Origin: Salinivirgaceae bacterium
Lineage (GTDB): Bacteria > Bacteroidota > Bacteroidia > Bacteroidales > SZUA-534
Reading direction: 5' to 3'
NCBI GenBank assembly: GCA_017474765.1
Contig: JAFVGW010000029.1
Coordinates: 18,950 to 82,949, forward strand
Length of the DNA: 64,000 bases
This document shows, piece after piece, positions 50,712-58,921 of the stretch. A program made the position numbers and the translations under genes. The number at the start of each line of letters is the position of its first letter. The first letter of the stretch is position 1. Under the pieces are notes generated by a model. That model saw only the letters and a program-made list of their open reading frames with translations, had not been told where the DNA came from and did not search any database.

Positions 50712-51166
50712 TGACTTTCCGCGTCCTGCTATCGTTGCTGCTCTTAGGAGTCTGCTGCAATCTGAAGGCGCAGGACTGTTTCAATTTCCATAAACAGAAT
50801 TGTTGCCCAAAGAACGGGGATTTTGCATATTCGGTCAACGAGGCGTCGGTTAGTTTCGCATTCAAACCAGGCGAGAGCAAATGCGTGTATATGGAATTGC
50901 TTGAAGGTAAGGACTATAGAATGACAATTTGTTCCGACTCCCTTTACAACGGCATTATTTCGTTCGTAATCAAAAACACCGACGGCCGTATTCTTTATGA
51001 CAATTCACAGGATGATTTCCAGACCGACATCGAATTTTCTTGCCGAAAGCACAACAGCGTTGAACTGATTATCACTGCGCCCAACCGCCTTGATGTTGAC
51101 AGTGAAACCAAGGGCTGCATTGGCGTGCTTATAGAAGATATGGTGTCTCCGAAAATTGGTTTTTAA
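50711..51166 (+). CDS. secreted Cys-containing protein, paralog pair copy 2
   Basis: The 151-residue paralog has a signal peptide (MTFRVLLSLLLLGVCCNLKA), then FNFHKQNCCPKNGDFAYSVN, KDYRMTICSDSLYNGIISFV, ILYDNSQDDFQTDIEF and GCIGVLIEDMVSPK. It is shorter than copy 1 but collinear with it. The start overlaps the previous stop by one base, so the two are translated together and may form a complex. No enzyme motif is visible. Confidence 0.75.
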   Translation: MTFRVLLSLLLLGVCCNLKAQDCFNFHKQNCCPKNGDFAYSVNEASVSFAFKPGESKCVYMELLEGKDYRMTICSDSLYNGIISFVIKNTDGRILYDNSQDDFQTDIEFSCRKHNSVELIITAPNRLDVDSETKGCIGVLIEDMVSPKIGF

Positions 51167-51267
51167 CATAGAGGCAGTCATAAAAAAGCCCTTTCATCAT
51201 TGTCATCCGTGCAAGAAACCTTGTAACTTCACTGTTTTCTGCTTTACTTTGCGCAAAATCATTCAAA

Positions 51268-52068
51268 ATGAACCTTGCATACATTCATTGGCATCCGTCG
51301 CCCGAAATCTTCAGCATTGGAGCCTTCGGGCCGCGCTGGTACGGCGTGCTGTTCGCCATCGCTTTCGTGCTGGGCTACTACCTGATGAAGCACATCTTCA
51401 AGCGCGAAGGCGTCAAGCTCGACTATATAGACACTCTGCTGGTCTATTTCTTTGTTGGCACCATTGTTGGCGCGCGGCTGGGGCACTGCCTGTTCTACGA
51501 GCCGCAATTCTACCTGAGCCACCCGCTGCAGATACTGAAAATATGGGAGGGCGGCTTGGCAAGTCACGGTGCGGGCATCGGGCTGTTCATCGCCTTGGGG
51601 CTTTTCGTGCATAAATACAAGGTCGATACGCTCTGGCTCTTCGACCGTCTGGCCATAATGATTGCCCTTTCGGGATTCTTTATCAGGATGGGAAACCTGA
51701 TGAACTCGGAGATTGTGGGCTGCCCGACAACTCAGCCGTGGGGCTTCATTTTTGAGAACAACGGCGAGGATTTCGCGCGCCATCCGTCGCAGCTATACGA
51801 GGCGCTGGGCTACCTTGCAATGGGGCTCACGCTGCTCTGGATGTACTTCAAAACCGACGCCCCCAAGCGCAAAGGACTCATTTTTGGCCTTGCAATGGCG
51901 CTCATCTTCGCGTTCCGCTTCTTCATCGAGTTCACTAAAGAGACTCAGGTCGAGTTCGAGAAATCGATGACGCTCGATATGGGGCAGTGGCTGAGCATTC
52001 CGTTTGTGATTCTGGGCTTGACATTCATTGTGTTATCATTAAAAAGAGATAAAAATGCGACCGTTTAG
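51268..52068 (+). CDS. lgt: prolipoprotein diacylglyceryl transferase
   Basis: The 266-residue multi-pass membrane enzyme transfers diacylglycerol to the lipobox Cys of prolipoproteins. Characteristic segments are YGVLFAIAFVLGYYLM, GARLGHCLFYEP, SHGAGIGLF, SGFFIRMGNLMNSEIVG and RHPSQLYEA. Several lipoproteins in this window are predicted substrates. The next lipoprotein gene overlaps its end by 14 nt. Confidence 0.96.
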   Translation: MNLAYIHWHPSPEIFSIGAFGPRWYGVLFAIAFVLGYYLMKHIFKREGVKLDYIDTLLVYFFVGTIVGARLGHCLFYEPQFYLSHPLQILKIWEGGLASHGAGIGLFIALGLFVHKYKVDTLWLFDRLAIMIALSGFFIRMGNLMNSEIVGCPTTQPWGFIFENNGEDFARHPSQLYEALGYLAMGLTLLWMYFKTDAPKRKGLIFGLAMALIFAFRFFIEFTKETQVEFEKSMTLDMGQWLSIPFVILGLTFIVLSLKRDKNATV

Positions 52069-52642
52069 ACTTTCGTTTATTGTGGCTGCAGGACTGGCCG
52101 TTTTTGCGGCTTGCGGCGACGGGTCCGACCCGAAATACATCGCCCCTGAGGCTTATCTGCCTGCCTATCCAGGCTCTTACTGGGACTACACCGACGGTAC
52201 CCGCGTGCGCGCCACAGCCTACGAGCTGCACAGCTACCGCCCGTCAACCACATCAACCGACTACACCGACGAGTGCTACGTTCCCGTCTGGGACGGCCAC
52301 TACCTTTACAAATACAGCATCTATCAGCCTTCGCCGCTCTATCCGATGAAGGAGCTGCTCAGGGCCAAGGGCAGTGCGGTGTGGATTGTGGATGAGAACA
52401 ACGGCGACAAACTGAAGCGCTCTGAGGTTGCCATCGATTCGCTGGCCGTGGGCGATTCGGTCTATAAAGACGTCTATTGCGTTACCGAATTCATTGAAAG
52501 TCTGGACAATATCGACCATTGGAACCTTCGCGAGTATTACGCCAAAAACGTCGGTTTGGTCAAGATTGAAGTCAACAATCCGCACGACTCATTGGGTTGC
52601 GTGGTGCAGAAAGAATTGCGTAGTTACTTCATTAATAAGTAG
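52055..52642 (+). CDS. lipoprotein of unknown function
   Basis: The 195-residue protein has a lipobox in VAAGLAVFAACGDG (Cys20). The mature part is rich in Tyr/Asp (YPGSYWDYTDGTRVRATAY, STDYTDECYVPVWDGHYLYK) and probably beta-rich. It overlaps lgt by 14 nt and is therefore translationally linked to it. No family is recognised. A repeat array follows the stop. Confidence 0.8.
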   Translation: MRPFRLSFIVAAGLAVFAACGDGSDPKYIAPEAYLPAYPGSYWDYTDGTRVRATAYELHSYRPSTTSTDYTDECYVPVWDGHYLYKYSIYQPSPLYPMKELLRAKGSAVWIVDENNGDKLKRSEVAIDSLAVGDSVYKDVYCVTEFIESLDNIDHWNLREYYAKNVGLVKIEVNNPHDSLGCVVQKELRSYFINK

Positions 52643-52644
52643 TT

Positions 52645-52846
52645 TAGGTATTAGGCACTAGGCACTAGGCACTAGGCATTAGTGAATTACGAATTATGAA
52701 TTACGATTCATTACACTTTACACTAAACATTAGGCATTAGGCATTAGAATTCCAAATCCACCTAACTCGCTCATTGTTAATTGTTAATTGTTAATTGTTA
52801 ATTCTCAATTGTCCGTAGTCTGTTGTCCGTAGTCTTAAGTCTGAAA
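52645..52846 (+). repeat. modular short-period repeat array between lipoprotein and zinc-ribbon genes
   Basis: After the stop come TTAGGCACTAGGCACTAGGC units, GAATTACGAATTATGAATTA with CATTACACTTTACACTAAAC, a second TTAGGCA block, four ATTGTTA heptamers, and TCCGTAGTCTGTTGTCCGTAG just before the next start. The order stop-TTAGGCA-GAATTAC-CCGTAGT-start matches the minus-strand spacers. Confidence 0.92.
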
Positions 52847-52849
52847 AAA

Positions 52850-53446
52850 ATGCCATCCCATCCGCTATTCTGGTATTCCGACTGCGTTGAGTTCTACAAC
52901 TCAGCCGACCTTCTGCTGCCTGATGCCGCGGATGCGATAGGTGAGATGCTCGACTTGAAAACCGAAGGCAATCAGCAGTTTATCCACAACTGGCGACGGC
53001 TGTTTCTTGTGCCGACGCCCATCAGCGTCAGTGTGCGCACCGAGCCGTCGAAGGCGGTTGTCGGTTATGGGTTCAGCCTGAAAAACGCGCTTTTCTTGGC
53101 GGCGATGATTGCCATTGCTGCTGTTTTGGTCGGTGTAAACAATTGCAAAACAGCAACATATCTGCTCGCAGCGGCCGCGGTGGCCGTTGGTTTTTGCACG
53201 GCATCAGTTCAGAACTCATTCATTCGCAAGGCGATAGCCGACGCCATTTGTCTTCCTACTTTCGAAGGCGAAGCGCAAGTACAACATAATCAGATGGTTT
53301 GGATGAGCAATACCGATGTTTGTCCTGCCTGCGGCACACCGCGCACTACGGATTCCACTGAAATTTGTCAAAATTGTGGAATAAAATTGCCGCCGTTGAA
53401 TCCAACGAAAGCGCGAAATAATAAATTTACACCTGAAAAAATTTAA
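52850..53446 (+). CDS. membrane protein with C-terminal zinc ribbon
   Basis: The protein is 198 residues from ATG 52850 (MPSHPLFWYSDCVEFYNSAD); an in-frame TTG at 52823 lies inside the repeat array and is rejected. It has two hydrophobic segments (NALFLAAMIAIAAVLVGV and TYLLAAAAVAVGFCTASVQ) and a cytosolic-type zinc ribbon CPACGTPRTT...CQNCG near the end. No family is recognised. It is alone between array and amidohydrolase-like gene (27 nt downstream). Confidence 0.7.
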   Translation: MPSHPLFWYSDCVEFYNSADLLLPDAADAIGEMLDLKTEGNQQFIHNWRRLFLVPTPISVSVRTEPSKAVVGYGFSLKNALFLAAMIAIAAVLVGVNNCKTATYLLAAAAVAVGFCTASVQNSFIRKAIADAICLPTFEGEAQVQHNQMVWMSNTDVCPACGTPRTTDSTEICQNCGIKLPPLNPTKARNNKFTPEKI

Positions 53447-53473
53447 CAAATTATTGCATTTATCAGCAACAAT

Positions 53474-53974
53474 ATGAGAAAGATAGCAGCAAACGTGGTT
53501 TATCCGTGCATCGATAAGCCAATCAAATTCGGACATTTGGTGGTTGACGACGACGGAACAATTCTCGACATTGTCGATACAGGCGGCAAACTGATTGAAG
53601 AAGAAGGACTTGAGTACCACAACGGCGTTTTGGTTCCTGGCTTCATTGTTAACTCAGTCAATGCAGATATGACCGAAAAAGGTGTGCGTATCCGCTTCCT
53701 TTCGGGTGTTCAAATCGATTACACCGAACCGAACCAACTGCCATTCAATACCAAGGAACTTGTTGTCAATCAAATGTTTGATATGCAGACCGACGGCGCA
53801 TCGTTCGACGACGCTTTGGCCAATGCCACCATTGGTGCCGCCCGCGCTCTTGGCATCGACAACGAGTACGGCTGCTTCAAAAAAGGCATCAAACCAGGCG
53901 TGGTTTTGCTCTATCCGTTCGATTTTGTCAACAGCAAAATGCGCCACGATACGCTGTCTAAGCGTTTGGTTTAG
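53474..53974 (+). CDS. amidohydrolase-like protein lacking the catalytic barrel
   Basis: The 166-residue protein shows the N-terminal beta-sandwich of amidohydrolases of the aminodeoxyfutalosine deaminase-like group (MRKIAANVVYPCIDKPIKFG, GVLVPGFIVNS) and the typical C-terminal end (NATIGAARALGIDNEYGCFK, KGIKPGVVLLYPFDFVNSKM). Between them the metal-binding HxHxE motif and the TIM barrel of about 220 residues are absent; VPGF is followed by IVNSVNADM instead of the usual NAHCHLE. The frame is intact. It cannot have the usual deaminase activity. Confidence 0.75.
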   Translation: MRKIAANVVYPCIDKPIKFGHLVVDDDGTILDIVDTGGKLIEEEGLEYHNGVLVPGFIVNSVNADMTEKGVRIRFLSGVQIDYTEPNQLPFNTKELVVNQMFDMQTDGASFDDALANATIGAARALGIDNEYGCFKKGIKPGVVLLYPFDFVNSKMRHDTLSKRLV

Positions 53975-53975
53975 T

Positions 53976-54096
53976 TTTATTTAGGATTTAGAATGTAGGA
54001 ATTAGGATTTAATCGCTGATTGCCACTAATTACTAACTTCTAACTTATAAATTCCAACATCTAACTCATAAATCCTAACTTCTAAATCCTACCTAT
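53976..54096 (+). repeat. heptamer array (TTAGGAT / CTAACTT) between genes
   Basis: After the stop come TTAGGAT/TTAGAAT units, a short unique GCTGATTGCC stretch, then CTAACTTCTAACTTATAAAT and CTAAATCCTAC units, then the glycosyltransferase start. It has 7-bp spacing, but the TTAGGCA and CCGTAGT modules are absent. Confidence 0.8.
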
Positions 54097-54098
54097 CA

Positions 54099-55039
54099 AT
54101 GACTCTCATCGCGCCACTCGATTGGGGATTAGGTCACGCAACACGTTGTGTGCCAATAATTAACGAGTGTCTGGCAAAAGGAGAGAAGGTCATTATTGCT
54201 GCCGACGGTGCTGCCGCAGCATTCCTGAAACAAGAATTTCCAAACCTTACGCATATCAGGCTGAAAGGCTGGCGGATGCGCTATTTCTGGCCGCTGCCGC
54301 TTGCTCTTGCGCTGCAAATGCCGTTCTTCGGCGTCAGCATCTTGCTGGAGCACTGGCGTTTGCAGCAGATTATCAAGCGAATGGGAGTGAGCCGCGTCAT
54401 TTCCGACAACCGCTACGGCCTTTGGAGCCGCCGTGCCGACTGCACCATTATCACGCACCAACTCTACATTCAGTTGCCGCCCTGTCTGCGACTGTTCGGG
54501 AAGCCGTTGCACGCATTTACAGCCCGTCTGCTGCGCCGTTTCGCGCACATCTGGGTTCCCGACTATGCCGATGCCCAAAAGTCGCTCTCGGGCGCGTTAT
54601 CGCACGGCGGGGCGATGGATGCTGCGGTTGAATACATCGGGCCGCTCTCGCGCTTCTCGGCCGACACAATGGACGAGCCGTCGCTGCCCGTGCCGCAGGT
54701 GCTGGTTGTGCTTTCAGGGCCCGGAAGACAGAAAAAGATGTTTACAAAACGCATACTGCGCCGCCTGAATGGTGTTGCAAAACGGATTCTTGTGGTGGGT
54801 GCCGAACCTAATCTAAATATCAAATAACCAACGGCAATGCACTGGTTATAAACCATCTATCAACACAAGAATTGAACAGTTTACTAAAACTCGCGCCGCA
54901 CGTTATCGCCCGCTCGGGCTACACAACCATAATGGATTTGCACCGCATCGGCCGCCGCGCCATCTTGTTCCCAACCAAAGGGCAATGGGAGCAGGAATAT
55001 CTGGCAGACAGATACAGAAGTTGCAGCAATTTGAAATAA
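54099..55039 (+). pseudogene. glycosyltransferase, frameshifted near 54815
   Basis: The first frame (54099-54827) encodes a GT-B glycosyltransferase N-terminal part (MTLIAPLDWGLGHATRCVPI, RVISDNRYGLWSRR, VLVVLSGPGRQKKMFTKRIL, ILVVGAEPN). It stops at TAA 54825-54827. The next frame carries its continuation (ITNGNALVINHL, LLKLAPHVIARSGYTTIMDL, ILFPTKGQWEQEYLADRY) to TAA 55037-55039. One missing base at about 54815-54822 explains the break. The combined protein is about 313 residues, similar to UDP-GlcNAc-type transferases. It is either a recent pseudogene or a sequencing error. Confidence 0.82.
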
Positions 55040-55061
55040 TATCGAACCGAATATCAATTAA

Positions 55062-57374
55062 CTATTTGATATACGGCAGATTAAATCCGACACTGAAATA
55101 CAAGCATCTTTTTTCCGTCTTATAGTCATTAGCGCAAACAAATGTGATTGGGCCAATGGGCGTACGGATTAAGAAACCTTCATGGATGGCTCCGTTGATA
55201 TACGCTGGGTTCAATAAATCGATGTTGGAAAGCGAGTCATAGGCTGACATAACGTTCACACCGACAATGCCATTCACAAATTTTAAAAGCTCGATGCCAA
55301 ATGGGGTATAATCCTGTAAACGAAGCGAGATACCCGTCATGAAGTAATTATGCGTACTGTACTGATTCAGTTTCAATCCTGCAAACGGTATCTGGCCATA
55401 TCGATTGTTGTGACGATAGCCTCCAATAAAGAACTCGTCGGCAAAATTCATATTGTCAGTGCCAATGCCGATACTTGCCGAAGGAAGTAGCGTGATATGG
55501 TCTTTCATAACCGTGAACGCATACTGGAAATTAGTGCTGAATTTCAAGTAGCTGGTGCGGTCACAAATCGAGTCTTCTCTTCCATAAAGCTCAACTCTCT
55601 TGTGCGAACCCAGCACGCCCTTAGCCTCAATATCCCAGCGTGCGCCCGTCTTTGGATATATGTTGTGGTCGAGCGAGTTGTGCTTCATTTTCAAGCGCAT
55701 GCCGTACTGGTAGTATATGTTTGAATTGGTGTCGGGCAGAGCCGAATAGATATTATGGTCAACTTTTGTGTATAGCGTTTCGTAAAATGTTGATGCACAC
55801 AATTTTGTATAACTTCCGAATGCCTTATTGATACCAATGACATCCCAGTTGAAATGGTTGAATTTTATCTCGCCGAGCTTATAGTTATTGTCGTAAAGTC
55901 TTTTAAAATCAAAGAAATACTCCAGCTGCGAGCTAAGGCTCAACGTGTTGTTTTTGCTGATGTTACGGCTAATCTGCGCCTGCATGCCGGGATAGTGGTT
56001 GATGTTGGCAAAAACAAACGCATCGTACTTTTTGTTCAAAAAGTTGCGGCGGCTGTATTTCACTGTAAAACCGATGTTGTAAGTCTCGTCGTAGTAGATT
56101 CCCAAATCGAGTTGCGCAGGACCTTTCTCCTTGACTGTGAAAACCAATGCGATTTTTCCGTCGGGTGTCGATTCAATACAGTAATTGATTGATTTATAGA
56201 GCAGTGTTGAATACAGACGAGTGATTCCCTCTTCAATCATAGCCACCGAAACATACTGATTCTCACTGATGCCGATGATGCCGTAGGCGTTTTCCTTGTC
56301 GGTATTTTCAATACCGCAGATTACAACACGGCTAACCTTTATCGAGTCGTGCTTGACAAGCGGAGCAGGGCGTTTGCGCGGCTCAATGGCGTTGAGTGAG
56401 TCGGCAAGATGTTTCAGGTCGGCAATATGGAGCTCTGCAGCATCCTCGCCGCGTTTGATGATGAGGTCGGCCTGCAAGAAATCTGATGGCTGCACGCCTT
56501 TTACATTGGGCGTTATCAGGTATTTCGGGTCGACCATTTTTGCCTGGTCTCTCGAATCTTTCACACCGCCAAACATCAGCACACGGCCAGTTATTTTTGC
56601 AATTGAGTTCATTTCGTCTGCTGTAACTGACTCATCATAACCAGTGTAGGAGCCAATCACAATGTCGGCACCCATCCTGCGCACATCTTCAACCGGAAAA
56701 TTGTGCATCACGCCGCCATCGACAATGAGCATCGTATCGGCAAGAGTTTCAATCAGTACGGGCGAGAAAACCAGCGGAATGGCCATGCTGCTGCGTATGG
56801 CTTGCGCAAGGTCGCCATCCTTGAATTCAACCAGTCTTCCTTTCAGAATATCAACGCCATAGCAACGGAACGGTATGGGGTAGTCGTCGAAACTGTTTAT
56901 GCCGGCTGTGCACCACGTCTGGCGCGAGAAAAACTGCGAAAGGTTCTGTCCTTCAATCACACCTGACGAGCGTATCAGCTTGCCACCTTCAAATGTGAAC
57001 TCTACAGGATAGCAGCCAAGGTCATCTTTTTGATTTATTGATATAAAGCGAGTGTCGAGAGTGTTCGACATCAACTCGAGCCAGTTAGAATTGCGGGCAA
57101 AATCTTCAAGTTCTTCAACCGAATAACCTATTGAGTATAAGGCGCCTACAATACTACCCATACTTGTGCCGGTAATGTAATCGGGGTAAAGCCCGACCGA
57201 CTCAAGCTTTTTCAGAACACCAATGTGCGCCATGCCTTTTGCACCGCCTCCCGACAGCACAAGTCCCACTTTGGGGCGTTTCGACTGACTTGAAGCCCCA
57301 CTTTCAGCACCTGTAGCAGAACTGCTGATAACAAGCACGATAAGTAACGCCGCAAATAAACTCCGTACCGACAT
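55062..57374 (-). CDS. patatin-like phospholipase with C-terminal outer-membrane barrel
   Basis: The 770-residue protein has a signal peptide (LFAALLIVLVISSSATGAES). The patatin domain has oxyanion loop LSGGGAKGMAHIG, nucleophile GTSMGS and catalytic DGG (IVDGGVMHNFP). A POTRA-like region follows, and a 16-strand-type BamA/Omp85 barrel forms the C-terminus, which ends with aromatic FSVGFNLPYIK. The layout resembles PlpD-type (type Vd) proteins, so a lipase displayed or released through its own barrel. It starts 75 nt downstream of the SPFH gene's stop, beyond a terminator. Confidence 0.92.
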   Translation of the reverse strand: MSVRSLFAALLIVLVISSSATGAESGASSQSKRPKVGLVLSGGGAKGMAHIGVLKKLESVGLYPDYITGTSMGSIVGALYSIGYSVEELEDFARNSNWLELMSNTLDTRFISINQKDDLGCYPVEFTFEGGKLIRSSGVIEGQNLSQFFSRQTWCTAGINSFDDYPIPFRCYGVDILKGRLVEFKDGDLAQAIRSSMAIPLVFSPVLIETLADTMLIVDGGVMHNFPVEDVRRMGADIVIGSYTGYDESVTADEMNSIAKITGRVLMFGGVKDSRDQAKMVDPKYLITPNVKGVQPSDFLQADLIIKRGEDAAELHIADLKHLADSLNAIEPRKRPAPLVKHDSIKVSRVVICGIENTDKENAYGIIGISENQYVSVAMIEEGITRLYSTLLYKSINYCIESTPDGKIALVFTVKEKGPAQLDLGIYYDETYNIGFTVKYSRRNFLNKKYDAFVFANINHYPGMQAQISRNISKNNTLSLSSQLEYFFDFKRLYDNNYKLGEIKFNHFNWDVIGINKAFGSYTKLCASTFYETLYTKVDHNIYSALPDTNSNIYYQYGMRLKMKHNSLDHNIYPKTGARWDIEAKGVLGSHKRVELYGREDSICDRTSYLKFSTNFQYAFTVMKDHITLLPSASIGIGTDNMNFADEFFIGGYRHNNRYGQIPFAGLKLNQYSTHNYFMTGISLRLQDYTPFGIELLKFVNGIVGVNVMSAYDSLSNIDLLNPAYINGAIHEGFLIRTPIGPITFVCANDYKTEKRCLYFSVGFNLPYIK

Positions 57375-57391
57375 TATTGCTGATTCAATAT

Positions 57392-57428
57392 CAAAAAAAC
57401 GAAAGGATTCCTGCAGGAATCCTTATCG
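57392..57428 (-). terminator. intrinsic terminator of the SPFH gene
   Basis: AAGGATTCC-TGCA-GGAATCCTT (57403-57424) is a perfect palindrome; on the minus strand TTTCG and seven T residues follow. It separates SPFH from the patatin gene. Confidence 0.92.
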
Positions 57429-57448
57429 TTTAATACTTTAATTTCAAG

Positions 57449-58663
57449 TTACTTACTTAATTTCTCGCTCACATCAAGAAGCATTTTCAAGCCCATGGCA
57501 TCCATGGCGTTTGAGTTACCGGCACCGCCAGCGGTCACAATACGCGGCAATTGAACTTTGCTAATTGCCTCAGCCACACCAACTTTGGTTTTATAATCCC
57601 ATTCGGCGCGCTCCTGAGGGGTAAGACCGGCGGCAACTTTCAGGCGGTTGGCTTCGGCCTCAGCCTGACCTTCGGCAATAATCTTCTTCTTGTCGAACTC
57701 TGCTTTTTCGGCGGCAAGGCGCGATACCTCACGTTCCTGCTCGGCCTTTGTAACCTCGGTAGCCTTTATGCGTTCCTGTTCCCACTTGGCCTGAGCGGCT
57801 TTTGCCTTACCTTCCTCTTCGGCACGGATGGCTTCCTGCACGGCGGCAGCGGCCTTTGCCTTCGAAGTCTGGATAAGCATATTGGCCTCTTGCTGCTGCG
57901 AAATCTGCTGCTTAACCTTGTCGCTGTAATCTATCTTACTTACAGACACTTGGCCAATCTCAATGCCATAGTATTTGAATGGCGAAGACTCTGAACGTTT
58001 GAATCCGCCAGGGGCATTCTCATCAGGAATGAGCGTTGCAACCTTTGTTGTCTTCTTTTCACCAGTTATCGGGTCAACAGTTTCCTCGGTTTTGACGGTA
58101 GTTTTGTAAACACCATTGTTCAACTGGTCGGTGATATACTCAATCAGGTCGTTCTTTTTCTCGGCATAGCTCTCGAAAGCCGACATCAGCGGACCTGAAG
58201 CATAGATTACTTTTGTAACAGTCTGTTTTACCAGGTCGTTCATCAGGCGGTCCATACCGTTGTAGTCGGTTTGGATTCGCGACAAGTGCTCAATATCGGT
58301 CGGCAGTTTCACGCGAAGTGAGCCGTAAATCAAACCATCAGAGGCATCGTTGAAGATGACCGGAATAGGAGTGCCGTTCGGACGATTCCCCTCGTCGGTG
58401 GCGCCAAACCAAAGCTGTTCAGTTTTGTGATAGACAGTTGTCTTACCAAACCTCTGACCGCGCCATCCAGGCGTTGTCCAATAGTCCATTTTTCCCGTAA
58501 AGGGGAACTGGTTCACCACAATAGTCTCATTTTTAACATCTTCGCCAATTCGACCAAGCATTGAAAGAACAACAACTGCGAACACGGCGCATACGGCGCC
58601 AACAATTCGCTTTCTTGAAACATTTAACATAACAATAAGATTTACAAAGTCATCAACTATCAT
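57449..58663 (-). CDS. SPFH/Band 7 domain membrane protein
   Basis: The 404-residue protein has an N-terminal membrane helix (IVGAVCAVFAVVVLSMLG), an SPFH domain (DVKNETIVVNQFPFTGKMDY to VSVSKIDYSDKVKQQI), and a long Ala/Glu/Lys-rich coiled coil (AAVQEAIRAEEEGKAKAAQA) with a Gly/Met-rich C-terminus. It is related to prohibitin/HflK-type scaffolds that form membrane rings. The start at 58663 is favoured because its ATG overlaps the TGA of a small upstream gene (ATGA); ATG 58630 is an alternative. Confidence 0.85.
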   Translation of the reverse strand: MIVDDFVNLIVMLNVSRKRIVGAVCAVFAVVVLSMLGRIGEDVKNETIVVNQFPFTGKMDYWTTPGWRGQRFGKTTVYHKTEQLWFGATDEGNRPNGTPIPVIFNDASDGLIYGSLRVKLPTDIEHLSRIQTDYNGMDRLMNDLVKQTVTKVIYASGPLMSAFESYAEKKNDLIEYITDQLNNGVYKTTVKTEETVDPITGEKKTTKVATLIPDENAPGGFKRSESSPFKYYGIEIGQVSVSKIDYSDKVKQQISQQQEANMLIQTSKAKAAAAVQEAIRAEEEGKAKAAQAKWEQERIKATEVTKAEQEREVSRLAAEKAEFDKKKIIAEGQAEAEANRLKVAAGLTPQERAEWDYKTKVGVAEAISKVQLPRIVTAGGAGNSNAMDAMGLKMLLDVSEKLSK

Positions 58664-58821
58664 ATTTTAAAGAAATAGTAAAATGGTATCAACATTTTAG
58701 GGAACGTGATTTCCTGCTTTTCTGATGTGAATTTGATTATTCCAAACAACTCAAGAAAGCAAGCCAAATAATACAAGCCGCAAGCAAAAATAAGCGCTAC
58801 GATAAAAATTCTAAAAATCAT
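58660..58821 (-). CDS. small membrane protein (53 aa) coupled to SPFH gene
   Basis: From ATG 58821 the minus strand encodes MIFRIFIVALIFACGLYYLA and continues to CFLELFGIIK, FTSEKQEITF and a hydrophobic end. It is a single- or double-pass membrane peptide. Its stop overlaps the SPFH start (ATGA), so it is translated in tandem with it and may be a partner. No family is recognised. Confidence 0.7.
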   Translation of the reverse strand: MIFRIFIVALIFACGLYYLACFLELFGIIKFTSEKQEITFPKMLIPFYYFFKI

Positions 58822-58921
58822 AACATTAAGTTTTTAAGGTTATTACTATATTTCACTTCAACCATTGCTTCAACCAATTACTAATCATTAATTTCAAGCA
58901 ATCAATCCTTCAATCCTTCTG

